In this document: positions 1 through 9,130 of the stretch, one piece after another | How the letters are laid out: each line of letters begins with the position of its first letter | Position numbering within the stretch: position 1 is the stretch's first letter | Assembly: GCA_001600415.1 (NCBI GenBank) | Contig: BCJX01000005.1 | Coordinates: 1,654,405 to 1,718,404, forward strand | Direction: 5' to 3' | DNA: 64,000 bases | DNA from: Pascua guehoae | Lineage: Eukaryota; Basidiomycota; Tremellomycetes; Trichosporonales; Trichosporonaceae | Position numbers and translations under genes: made by a program | Notes under the pieces: model-generated | The model's database searches: none | What the model was told of the DNA's origin: nothing | The model's input: the letters and a program-made list of their open reading frames with translations, nothing else

Positions 1-1434
1 CAGTCCCACGTGGTGATTGCAAACATCATGGATGCGCGCAAGGACCCGTACCGCGGCGTGCCGTTTGTCGACGACCCGGACGCCATGCTCATCAACGGCC
101 GCGGGCAGTGCAACTGCGCCTACGCGCAGCGCGGCGTGCCCTGCAAGCAGGACGTGGAGCCGGCCGAAATCCGCGCGAGGGAGGGCAAAGAGGTCCGCCT
201 CCGCCTCATCAACCACGGGGGCCAGTCGTTGATCCGTTTCTCGGTCGACGGGCACAAGCTCAAAGTCGTCGAGGCAGACGATACCGCGGTCCAGTCGGTG
301 TGGGTCAACGAAATCCCCGTCGGACCAGGGGAGCGCTACTCGGTCGTCGTAAAGCTCGACCAGGGCAGGGCGGGAGACTCATTCTGGGTCCGCGCACAGG
401 CGGCCACGTTCTGCAATAACCCCCTCTGGCTCATCAACGGCGTCGGTATCCTCCGCTACACTGGCAAGCACGGCCGCGCACGCGACGACTCCACACCCAC
501 GTCCCAGCCTTGGAACGACCTCGCCGTCCCCAACCGCGCACAGTGCCTCGACCTCGACGCAACCCACAACCTCGTCCCCATCATCCCCATCGACGCCCCC
601 GCAGACGTCCAGGAGACAAAGGTCCTCGAGACCGAGATTGGCGCGTTCAAAGACCCAAAACTCGGCGCCCTCTTCATGGGCTGGGGCGTGGACAATATCT
701 CGTACACCAATTTCGTAAACAACCCTCTCCTCCGTGTCGTCCATGATGGCGGCGCGATTGATCCGCGGTATATTGCCTCCGTCACGTACACGGCCACAGG
801 CGCGGCCGACCTCATCGTGAGTAGCGGTGGAGTGTCTTGCGAGCGCGCTGGTACATCTCCCTAGGTTGGGACGTCTCCCCTGGGTCGCGAATTTCAGTAT
901 AGTGTGTCATCCTGTGGTGGGATCTGCTGGAGGCTGGGAGGTCTCACTGCGTTAGAAGATCTCGTTGAGCCCAGACCTAGCTCGATTCTCCAGACGGAGA
1001 CATCACACCCAACCCACGCCCCCGCCAGCCCACCTGAACCAAAGTACGACCCCTCGAGCCCCCACTAACACCAGATCAACAACCTCGACCCCAACCCCGG
1101 CGCCCACCCGTTCCACCTCCACGGCCGGCCCTTCTTCATCGTCGCGCGCGGCGACGGCCGGATCAACAGCACGGCCGGCCTGGACAATCTAAACATCCAC
1201 AACCCCCTGCGGCGGGACACGCTCACGATCCCGCCCGAGTCGTACGCGGTCCTCCGCCTGCCGCTCGACACGCCGGGCGTGTGGCCGCTCCACTGCCACA
1301 TTGGCTGGCACCTGGCCGTGGGCAAGATGGCCGCGGTGGTCGTGCGCCCCGACATCGTGAGGGGCTACTCGTTTGGGGAGGACTGGAGCGGTTTGTGTGA
1401 TGGGACGGATCCGGGGGAGATTGCCGCCGGGTAA
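1..1434 (+). CDS. Multicopper oxidase (laccase/ferroxidase-like), 3' part
   Basis: The reading frame is open from base 1, so the 5' end lies outside the window. Exons are 1-816 and 1075-1434; the intron has a GTGAGT donor and a CTAACACCAG acceptor and is phase 0. The 391 visible residues cover cupredoxin domains 2 and 3. The last exon holds the C-terminal copper motifs HPFHLHG (type 1/type 3 ligands) and HCHIGWH. Multicopper oxidases oxidise phenols or Fe(II) at a type 1 copper and reduce oxygen to water at a trinuclear cluster; they are usually secreted or plasma-membrane bound. Ten residues after the Cys of HCHIGWH, where the axial type 1 residue normally sits (Leu/Phe/Met), is Lys followed by Met. 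The C-terminus ends soon after domain 3 without an obvious membrane segment, which argues against a Fet3-type anchored ferroxidase. Substrate cannot be told. Confidence 0.9.
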
Positions 1435-1606
1435 AGCAAGCTGGGCTTGAATATCGGCGAGGTGCATGGGGTAGTGGGGCGGGGCAGAGCATCTCGCCTC
1501 GACGAGATAGCTAAGTCAAACATAAATGCGATGCAGCTGAAACCTTGCTCAAACGTGGCACGCCCGGCCGGGCCGACTCGGCTCGGCGCCTCCGTCAACA
1601 TCGACA

Positions 1607-1696
1607 TGTCCTATGGCTCAGTAGGTAGAGCATTCGACTGTTAAATGATAACCATTCAACATCGAAAGGTCCACAGTTCAAGCCTGTGTGGGACAG
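1607..1696 (+). tRNA. tRNA-Asn (anticodon GTT), copy 1, with 17-nt intron
   Basis: The cloverleaf folds fully: acceptor TGTCCTA/TGGGACA, D-stem GCTC/GAGC, anticodon stem TTCGA/TCGAA, T-stem CACAG/CTGTG with loop TTCAAGC. The anticodon loop reads CTGTTA then A, giving GTT (Asn). A 17-nt intron sits after position 37 and the mature length is 73 nt. The discriminator is G, and a run of five T follows, the RNA polymerase III terminator. Confidence 0.95.
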
Positions 1697-1971
1697 CTTT
1701 TTGTCCTGCATGGACGCTTGCGGGTGGAGGAGGACAGGGCTTCCGCATGTGGGGTTTGACAGAACTAGTCGTTGCCACTTGCTTTTTTCCACTTGGCTTA
1801 CCACAACTTGATAAGACTACCGCCCCCGCAATACCGAAACCATGGTCCCGACCCTCACGTCCCAGGCCGCGATGAAAACGAACCAAGATGGCAACAACGT
1901 ATGCGTACGCCTTCATTGCCAGCAACCACCTGAGCGCGCCCGGTGCGATTTCTGAAACAGAAACGCAACGA

Positions 1972-2060
1972 TGTCCTATGGCTCAGTAGGTAGAGCATTC
2001 GACTGTTAAGCGTAACACCTCAACATCGAAAGGTCCACAGTTCAAGCCTGTGTGGGACAG
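1972..2060 (+). tRNA. tRNA-Asn (anticodon GTT), copy 2, with 16-nt intron
   Basis: The mature sequence matches the copy 276 bp upstream. Only the intron, 16 nt here, differs. A T4 run lies shortly downstream. The tandem pair suggests local duplication with conversion of the exon parts. Confidence 0.95.
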
Positions 2061-2887
2061 CTTGTCCTTTTGCCGTCTTTTCCAGTAAGTAGGGAGAGGG
2101 AGCAGTTCGAATTGGGAAAGAGTGGGGGGTGCACGGACGAGAGTGGCGGCCGAGTTCAGTCAGTGAAAGGGTCCAGAGTTGGAGGGCTGTGGGGCGCGTT
2201 GCATTTCGGCATGGGTTGTGGCCGTTCCCCACCAGTGGACTGGGAATACCACACGGGTTTAGTTTGTGTGGGACCACAGCTTTGTGGGCCAGCTGGCATC
2301 TGGGGCAACATGTGTGGCAGTAGGGACATCTGGGCGGGACGGTTGTGTGGGACAAGCCGGGGGATAGCTTTGTGGGACTTTGGCGAGTGACGCATATTGG
2401 CAGCAGCGGTGGCCATGAGTGTGAGTGGGCCGTGATTTTGAGTTTGGGGAGTGTGTGGAGTGTGTGGAGTGTGTGGAGTGTGTGGAGTGTGTGGAGTGTG
2501 TGGAAGTGGGACGCCGACTAACAGACTGTCTTCTGTGAAGAGGGGTCGTGCTATGTTGAGCACCGGCAAAGGGTTTGCCGAGTCTCGTCCACAGAAGTGG
2601 GACCGACGATGGGGTCCTACAACGACACGGAAAGTGGGAACTTGGAATGGAGAGGGTTCGCAGTTGAGCTCAGAGTTCCATTGGACGTAAGTGGGACGTG
2701 CGAGAGTGGACTGATAAGGGGGAGGGACAGAGAGAAGGGGGAACAGATTAGCAGGACACTGGGCGGGATTCGGTGTATACGGCCTGGGAAACCCAGCAAG
2801 CTACCTGCGTGGATGACACGCGTTCTGCTCCACGACCCTGACAATACGCCGCACACTGTGATCCTCGAACTACAGCAACATCACGTT
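2061..2887. other. Gene-less stretch between tRNA-Asn and ARMT1 3' end
   Basis: GT-rich sequence holding the 9-bp tandem repeat listed separately. Open frames here are low complexity and show no splice-supported coding pattern. It is the 3' flank of the minus-strand ARMT1 gene. Confidence 0.6.
2449..2503. repeat. 9-bp tandem repeat (TGTGTGGAG)n
   Basis: About six perfect head-to-tail copies of the 9-mer AGTGTGTGG. The unit length is a multiple of three, so it makes a spurious Cys-Gly-Val repeat frame. Confidence 0.9.
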
Positions 2888-3719
2888 CTATGCCTTGGGA
2901 CAGAAGGAAACCACGGCATACTTGCCCGATACACGCCAGTCCTTTGCTACCTGTTCGACGCGCGCCTCGACGCCCTCGTCCAGTCCACAGCTGTGTGCGT
3001 CAGTTGAAAGTCCAGGTGACAAGCTATACCACTCTAGACCTGCTAGAGGTGCAACTTACATGGTGTCCGCCTTGTTGGTGCGCAACGACACGAGGTTGAA
3101 CTTGCCCTCCAAGGGGCCGAGGGCTGTCTCGAACGGTGTCGTCGTGGGCCACTTTGCGTCGCCGACGAGTTTGCGGTAGCTGCGTACACAGTTAGCAGTT
3201 GTTGCGGGGGCATTTTGGGACGGCAGTGTGAGTGTGTGTGACGCTCCAGGCGCCGGCTCACTTCAAGTCACCCTTGAACACGACGAGGTCAGCCTTTTGG
3301 AGCTCGGACAACAGCGCGGGGTCCACAGCCGGAAGGTCCTGGTACGCGTACTGCGTTGTCCAAAAGTTGGCAGCGGGCACGTTGGCGCCGAGAGGTGTCG
3401 TCTCAGGGACAGAGAGGCGGAAGCGTCCCGACGCGAAGTGCGCGTCCCACCTCGTTGCGAGCGTGGCCAGTGTCGCGTGGTCTGCGGCAGACAGGGTGGG
3501 GAAGAATGCGCTGTCGTGGAGCGTGCGGACGAGCCACGCAAAGTCGTACGGGACGACGTCCGAGACGAACCAGGGGATTGTCTTGGGGCTGGGTGTCAGC
3601 GACATTGGGGCCAGGGAGGCTACATCTATTATATAAAGCGAAGATGCTCGAGATAAGACATGTGGAAGCTGCGTGGTGTCCCGCTGGGCGGGGGGAAACT
3701 GGAGGAGGAGAGGGCACGG

Positions 3720-3786
<67 letters not shown>

Positions 3787-5179
3787 GGGGGGAGGGGGGA
3801 GGAGGGTGTTACAAGTCCCACGGCCAGTCACTCCAGCACAGCACATTGGAATGTCTCTAGCACGGTGCAAATTCTTTGTCTTGTTCTTTTGCACGGTTCG
3901 GTTTCATGAGCAAGTAGGTGTGATCGATGCAGACGTACTGGAAGACAACCTCTCCAACGAACGGGGTGCACGAGACCAGAAAGTCGGCGAAAATCAGGTC
4001 CGTATACAGCTCGAATCCGGCTGTACGTTAGTGCTGGACTATAATCACCAGCACTTACCATTGTCGAGAACAATGTCGACACGTCCGCCAGACAGGCCCT
4101 TGACCAAGTCCCAGACCTTTGCAAAGTCGTTGCGCAAAATGAGCTTGGCCTGTTCGGCCTGTGCCGCGGCGCCGACTGCCTGGAGCTTTTGCAGATCGGC
4201 GTAGTCTAGGTCGACGAGGAGGGAGAGGTCGGTCGCATTACCCCACAGGTCTGCCTGGATCATCTCCCTGTGGTGTGTCAGTTGTTGAGGTGAGATGAAC
4301 GCACCAGAACGCAATCTCCATCGGGCTGCCCTTCACGTCCGCTCCTTGCGCAAGTTCGCCCTTCTCCTCGACGAGGGTGTTGACAGCTTTGGCGAGATGC
4401 GCAACAGCGGCGGCCGATGCCCGGAAGGTGTCCGCCTTCGAAGTGAAGAATGGGTCATACTCCTTCCAGTGCTCCGTGAGGGCAAAGACTGAGCGGAGGA
4501 GCCGGTAGCTGGCAGAGTCAGCCAAGAGAGTTGTAAGCAACTTACAGGTAACACTCTGCAAAGAGCCAGTCCGCAGTGAACCACTTCTTGTCATCGTCTG
4601 GGGTCGCGGCAAGCTCGTCGTTGTAGCACGCAATGTTGGCACCGCCGTCGTCCGGGATTGGCCTGAGGTCAGGTCGGTCATTGACAGGAAGCTTCTGAAG
4701 AGTTCGTGGACACGCCGTACACGTAACCATGCGGTCGCGCATACTGTCTGCCAGGCCTGTGCACACATGTCCACACAGCTTAGTGATGAAACACTCACTG
4801 GAGAACGCCATTCCTCCCCATCTGGTGCTTGAGCCCACTGATTGTCGAGATGAGCTTCTTGCCCTCGGCGAGCTTTGGGTCGCTGTTGGCGAGCGCATGG
4901 ATCTCGACCGTGATCGAGGACACAATGTTTGTGAGAATGACAGGCCAGCGCTTGACGACTGTGGTATAGCTACATGGTCAGCAGGGACACGGAGAATCGA
5001 GATCCAAGATTGAGTTGGACCAGTGGGAGCGCACAAGGCACATGGCTGACGCGCAACACGAAGATGGGCACGCACGAGAAACTGTCGTTAGCGACACACA
5101 CACATGGCACCTCGGCGTCTCACCTCTGCTTGTCACGCGGCGAGTAGCGCTCCACGGGGAGCTTGTGGAGCTGCACCAT
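2888..5179 (-). CDS. ARMT1: ARMT1/DUF89 metal-dependent damage-control phosphatase
   Basis: Nine exons: 5124-5179, 4799-4969, 4546-4743, 4305-4508, 4059-4267, 3939-4020, 3262-3588, 3060-3179, 2888-2990. All phases agree, giving 489 aa; human ARMT1 has 441. Family landmarks occur in order: [33 protein letters not shown] (metal-binding Asp-Asn), [15 protein letters not shown] and a C-terminal [12 protein letters not shown]89 enzymes hydrolyse damaged sugar phosphates such as fructose-1-phosphate; human ARMT1 was also reported as a PCNA carboxyl methyltransferase. The start MVQLHKLP is the first in-frame ATG and leads into a [10 protein letters not shown] segment like the human N-terminus. The border of exon 3 (4743) is the least certain: it is the frame-compatible acceptor, but an extra 33-nt intron could exist there. 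The gene is divergent from TAH18. The intron 3589-3938 contains a long GT microsatellite. Confidence 0.93.
3722..3785. repeat. (GT)n microsatellite, about 32 units, in an ARMT1 intron
   Basis: Uninterrupted dinucleotide run inside the 350-nt ARMT1 intron; in the transcribed strand it reads (CA)n. It produces the artefactual His-Thr and Cys-Val frames seen on translation. Confidence 0.97.
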
Positions 5180-5391
5180 GTTTGATCGTGTCCTTGTTGA
5201 CGGAGTAGACGAGCAACGTCAAAGTCGTTACCGGCGGTAAAGGAAACGTGTCTCCCCACAGATGACAAATGGCCGGGGCCCCACACCGAACAAGTTCGGC
5301 CGAGGTCGAGGTCGACTCAAGACAACGACGCTATCCATTCCAACCCATCCCATTCCATCTCATCCTACTACTCAACAACCGACAACTCGCC
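5180..5391. promoter_or_regulatory. Bidirectional promoter between ARMT1 and TAH18
   Basis: 212 bp separate the two divergent start codons. The TAH18 side ends in a C/A-rich pyrimidine leader (ATCCCATTCCATCTCATCC) typical of fungal 5' UTRs. No canonical TATA box is seen. Confidence 0.6.
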
Positions 5392-8300
5392 ATGGACACG
5401 CCGAGCGCCTCGAGCGCCTCCCCAGCATGGCTGACTCCCGACCCAGCACTGCACGGCTTCCACAACCACGACGCCGACGCCGCGGCGCACCACGCGCATG
5501 GCGGACACCTCGAGCTCTCAAACTCGCGTTCCCACTCGGACTCTGCTGACCCGAACCGCGCCGCGCAGACGCACTCGGGCTCCGACTCGGACGCCTATGC
5601 GCCCCAGCACGTCTTGATCCTGTACGCGTCCGAAACGGGCGATGCGGCCGACGTCGCCGAGCGCGTCGCGCGTGCGTTCCGAGCCGCACACCGCCGTGCC
5701 GTGCTGCTGTCGATGGAGCAGTACGACGTCGCGGACCTCCCCCACGAGGCGTTGGTGATCTTTATTACGTCCACGCATGGAAGGGGAGAGCCGCCGCCCG
5801 CGATGCGCAAGATGTGGGAGAAACTAATTCGCAAGGGCCTCCCGGAGGACATTCTTGAGGGTGAGTGATTGCGTCGGAAGCAGGGAACCGGAAAGGGTGG
5901 AGAAGCCTGCCTGATATGGAGAGCGAGAAGATGTTGTGGGGCTTGGTGACTGGGGAGGACGACACAAAGTCAGGAAGATGCCAACTATGAGACGATGAGG
6001 CGGGGGAGCACAAGTTCTACAGAAGCTACTCTGGAGAGACCGGCGAGCGACAGTTGTTCGTCTCGCCGCCGACCGATGCTCACGCTTTCGTAAACCATGC
6101 TAACCACAGATGTCCACTATGCACTCTACGGCCTCGGAGATTCGTCGTATGAGCGGTTTTGCTTTGCGGGCAAGATGCTCGCGCGGCGCCTCGATGGTCT
6201 TGGAGCGACGGCGCTCGTCGAGCCTGGGTTCGGAGATGAGCGTGCACCAGATGGGTGAGTCGTCTGGGGCTGAAAGGTGTCTGCAGCATGGGCCGTGTAT
6301 CTGCTGTGGTAGGCGGGTGCTTCAGAAGACTTGCTGCTGGAGTGTGCTGAGGTAGTGAGGTGGAGTCTAGTCTTAGGGACAGATGCCCAGTCTCGAGGGT
6401 TGTACGTCTAGACTGGTGCTGACTCTACAGGATCGAGGAGACGCTGCTCCCGTGGCTGCAAAGCACGCTCGACGCCATTGTGCCGTATCTTCCTGGCCCG
6501 TCGACCCCAGCACTTGCGACTACTGCGCTACCACCGCCAATTTACCACCTCGAACCAGTCGAGGCTGTCCCAGACCTGGCCTCACTCACCGTCTCTAACA
6601 CTGCCAATGGGGTAGCACACCCAGGCAAGACTGCTTCATCTCCCAATGGGCATGCTGAAACCGCCATCTCTGTTCCTAGAAGCTACGCCCCGGCAGGCTG
6701 GTCGTGGGCGACACTCCGCCGCAACGAGCGGGTGACCGCCCGCGGCTGGTTCCAGGACACGCGAGCGGTGGAGCTTGAGCCCGATGACCCTGCGGACCCG
6801 TCATTGCGGTACCTCCCCGGCGCAATCTGTGCGCTTCACCCACGCAGCAGCGATAACGAGGTATCGACATTCCTTTCTGAGAACGAACTGGAAGGGGACG
6901 CCGACCGCGTGTTCCGCATCCGTTCTGCTCTCCCGGATCAACCTCTACCCCCGCACCTCCCATCGGGACCCACGACACTCCGCACGCTCCTCACGTACCA
7001 CCTCGACGTGCGCGCGCCCCCTCGAAAGAGCTTTTTCGAGTGGCTCCGGCGTCTCTCGCCCGACGAGCGCGAGCAGGAGCGTGCAGACGAGTTTATCCAG
7101 GATCCAGACGAGGTGCACGACTATGCCACACGACCGAAGCGGACAATGCTCGAGGCGCTTGCAGATTTCAGGCATACGAAGCTCCCACTCGAATATGTGC
7201 TCGAGATTGTGCCGCCCCTGCGACGGAGGCAGTTTTCCATCGCGAGTGATGACAAGGTGAGCCGGCAGGAGATCGATACGAGGCGGCGCGATGGTGGAAA
7301 CGGCCCGGAACTCGGGCATGTACTACCCGTCCCAAGTCTTCTACATCCGAGTTGCAGTCGTGCCACATGACTAATGTGACGTTTCATCTGACACACAGAC
7401 CCACCCGGGACGCATCCAGCTCCTCGTCGCATTGGTCGAGTTCAAGACCAACTTGAGCATCCCGCGTGTCGGCCTGTGCTCGTCGTGGCTCGCGGCGCTT
7501 CCCATAGGTGAGTTGCCTGGTCCGGGCGTGTTCGACGCAAAGCCCAGCCGTGGGTCTCCGCGTTTCACGGCTTTGCGTGGCCCCTCCCCCGCTCGGCCTC
7601 CACCTTGGGTCTCTGTCCTTTGGCATCCGATCCGGTCCTGTGTTCTTGGCCACTGCAACCATCGCACTCACACACAGGCACACGCATCCCCTTCCAGCTC
7701 CTACCCGGAACACTTAACCTGCCCGGGCCGGATGTGCCAGTTATCCTGGTGGGACCCGGGACGGGCGTCGCGCCGATGCGGGCGTTGCTCGAGGCGCGAG
7801 TGAGACAGGGGGCTGCGAAGAGTGAGTCGCGATATCATATCCGGGAGTGGAGGGGGGTAGATGCTTCAAGGACTTGGGCAGTGACATGGGGGATATCAGT
7901 GACAGCTCCAGCCGCTTGGTCATTGATCATTTCGGCTGGCGAATCTGCGGTCCTGCCAAGGAGTGCACTTAGCACGGAGTGCACCATTTCAAGTGCACAT
8001 CTAGATTGCCGCTCTCTCCAAACTCGCCTGCACCCCTGGGCCCATTCGAAAACACAAAGCTGACAGTAGACACGGCGCTCTACTTTGGCTGCCGCTCCCT
8101 GACTGTGGACTGCTACTTTGAAGACGAGTGGAAGGAGCACTCGGCCGCGGGCGCGACGGTTCGCATTGCACCCTCCCGTGATGGGCCGGAAAAGCTCTAT
8201 GTCCAGCACATCATACGCGAGGACGCGGCCATGGTCAACGAATGGATCGTCAGGCGGAATGGGTGTCTGTTTGTGTGTGGGTGAGTGGAAACGAGGGCTG

Positions 8301-8719
8301 TTATCAAAGGGCTGTGCGCAGAGTACTGGGCGTGTCGTGTGCCGGAATGGCGCAGTCAGCTAGCGAGTGCCCGCTTGCGCGCCGCATTGCGGGCATTGAT
8401 GTGCTGCATGCCTTGTGTGCGTGCATGAGTAAACATTCGTTGGCGTTGGGCGAATGCTAGTAATGGAGTGACCGGTCGCCGGGTAACCACCACCATGGAC
8501 CGGGGCACCAACCAACCAGGGCCAGCCTGAAACGACGAGGTAGTGAGACATCGACGTGCTGACACTGCCAGATCATCCAACGCAATGCCGAGAGAGGTAC
8601 GTGCTGCGCTCGCATGGTGCATCAGCACAGACGGGGCAGGCACAATGACGCCCGATGAGGCAGAGGCGTATGTCGAGGTCATGTTTGATACGGGTCGCGG
8701 TGCCGAGGAGAGCTGGTAG
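5392..8719 (+). CDS. TAH18: Tah18/NDOR1 NADPH-dependent diflavin oxidoreductase
   Basis: Seven exons: 5392-5860, 6110-6254, 6431-7256, 7399-7507, 7678-7821, 8067-8280, 8572-8719, all with GTGAG donors and consistent phases. Exon 6 may instead start at 8070. Domains: flavodoxin-like FMN domain (LYASETGDA, STHGRGEPP, YGLGDSSYERF), a connecting FAD domain (RRQFSIAS, GLCSSWLAAL), and an NADPH domain (VGPGTGVAPMRALLE, YFGCRS, YVQHIIRED). The C-terminus SSNAMPREV to EESW is the Tah18 pattern and has the terminal Trp that stacks on FAD. Tah18 passes electrons from NADPH to Dre2 for cytosolic Fe-S assembly. An N-terminal Ser/His/Asp-rich extension of about 75 residues precedes the flavodoxin core. 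An in-frame ATG at 5269 could add 41 residues, but it lies in the shared promoter; 5392 has the better context (gccATGG). Confidence 0.95.
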
Positions 8720-9130
8720 CGGCCAAAGGTGGGCTTTTGTAGCATGGTGTGGTTGCCATTCATGCATTTTTAAGAAAAAAGTGGCACGAGACGGGAATGG
8801 AATCAACGTCATTATTGCCGCCGCTGCCGCCGAGCCTTTAGCGGTGTTGTTTCTCTTTTCTTTATCCAGCATTCCATTCGCCACAACAAGGTTGCAAAGT
8901 TGCATTCCATCACACGAAGTACGAGGGATAACGACAAGAGGTTGACGACGCCGACGACGCCGACGCGCCCCCTCGCTTGACGACGCGCCCGCCCTCCACC
9001 CTCCCGCCTCGCGCGTCATAAACCCCCCGGCTGAGCGAGTACCTGAATCATCTCTCTTTCTCTCCATCGCGGACGACGGGCCCACCAACCGCCCGCTTGC
9101 TCCCGCCGTCCCGGCTGCCCCGCTCCCCCA
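8720..9130. other. Intergenic region between TAH18 and hydrolase gene
   Basis: It holds the TAH18 3' UTR and the hydrolase promoter. There is a GACGACGCC tandem patch near 8943-8970 and a CT-rich leader just before 9131. No gene is seen. Confidence 0.6.

Noticed and set aside
3403..3894. Frames with long His-Thr or Cys-Val runs
   Set aside because: They arise from translation of the GT microsatellite inside an ARMT1 intron.
8341..8460. tRNA-like start GCCGGAATGGCGCAG inside the last TAH18 intron
   Set aside because: There is no anticodon arm or T-arm that folds, and no B-box.
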